Below are positions 13,623 to 13,825 of a stretch of 13,825 bases of DNA, piece after piece. Position 1 is the stretch's first letter; each line of letters opens with the position of its first letter. The stretch comes from an archaeon (GTDB taxonomy: Archaea > Asgardarchaeota > Heimdallarchaeia > Hodarchaeales > S146-22). The DNA lies in the NCBI GenBank assembly GCA_024276395.1, contig JAJRXH010000586.1, positions 1 through 13,825 on the forward strand, written 5' to 3'. The position numbers and the translations under genes are program-made. A model generated the notes under the pieces. It saw only the letters and a program-made list of their open reading frames with translations. It was not told the DNA's origin and searched no databases.

Positions 13623-13825
13623 ATGCTGGCAGGAACTCCAGTATTGATATTAAAAGAAGGAACGGAACGAACCACCGGTCGTGATGCATTAAAGAATAAC
13701 ATTCGCGCCGCCGTGGTCATTTCAGAGGCCATTCGTTCAGCACTCGGTCCTCGTGGCATGGACAAGATGCTCGTGGATAATTTCGGCGATGTCGTGATCA
13801 CCAATGACGGCGCCACCATCTTGAA
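13623..13825 (+). CDS. ths: Second thermosome subunit, 5' part only
   Basis: The first 67 codons of another group II chaperonin subunit, cut by the window end. It begins MLAGTPVLILKEGTERTTG and contains LGPRGMDK and NDGATIL. By eye it is identical to the first subunit at 51 of 67 positions, so it is a diverged paralogue rather than a fresh duplicate. The start is clear: GGAGG (13611-13615) lies 7 nt upstream. Archaea with two or three such subunits build mixed rings, and the adjacent gene is the natural partner. The rest of the protein is outside the window. Confidence 0.95.
   Translation, partial: MLAGTPVLILKEGTERTTGRDALKNNIRAAVVISEAIRSALGPRGMDKMLVDNFGDVVITNDGATIL

Overview
The window suggests an archaeon, most likely of the Asgard group. 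It carries a Rab-like small GTPase, which is a hallmark of Asgard genomes, beside two adjacent thermosome (group II chaperonin) genes. It also has archaeal Shine-Dalgarno motifs (GGTGAT, GGTGAG, GGAGG), AT-rich spacers and no eukaryotic or bacterial landmark genes. A finer placement is not supported by what can be read here.

Layout. Positions 1-181 hold no gene I can identify. A four-helix membrane protein of unknown function (182-1654, minus) follows. Next is a 539-bp spacer rich in dyads and repeats: an 18-bp palindrome, a 24-bp near-palindrome, a 9-bp-arm inverted repeat and a tandem 17-bp repeat. Then comes a block of three genes: a class I N6-adenine DNA methyltransferase of the Eco57I/TaqI type (2194-4905, minus), a Rab-like GTPase (4999-5637, plus, TTG start) and a second, longer and diverged methyltransferase of the same type (5704-9366, minus). 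The GTPase is divergent from the first methyltransferase and convergent with the second.

Divergent from the second methyltransferase lies a decayed S9-family serine peptidase (9480-11146, plus). It has at least six independent lesions, including a templated 36-bp insertion and an internal deletion that removes the oxyanion-hole part of the catalytic domain. After a 579-bp spacer come a complete thermosome subunit (11726-13348, plus) and the start of a second, non-identical one (13623 to the window end).

How the genes work together. The two methyltransferases look like paralogues with different target-recognition regions. They would give the cell two DNA-modification activities, either as orphan methylases or as parts of restriction or defence systems; I see no nuclease motif in either. 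Whether the GTPase between them is functionally linked is unknown. The pair of thermosome subunits probably co-assembles into a hetero-oligomeric folding chamber. The peptidase remnant suggests relaxed selection or mobile gene content between the methyltransferase block and the chaperonin genes.
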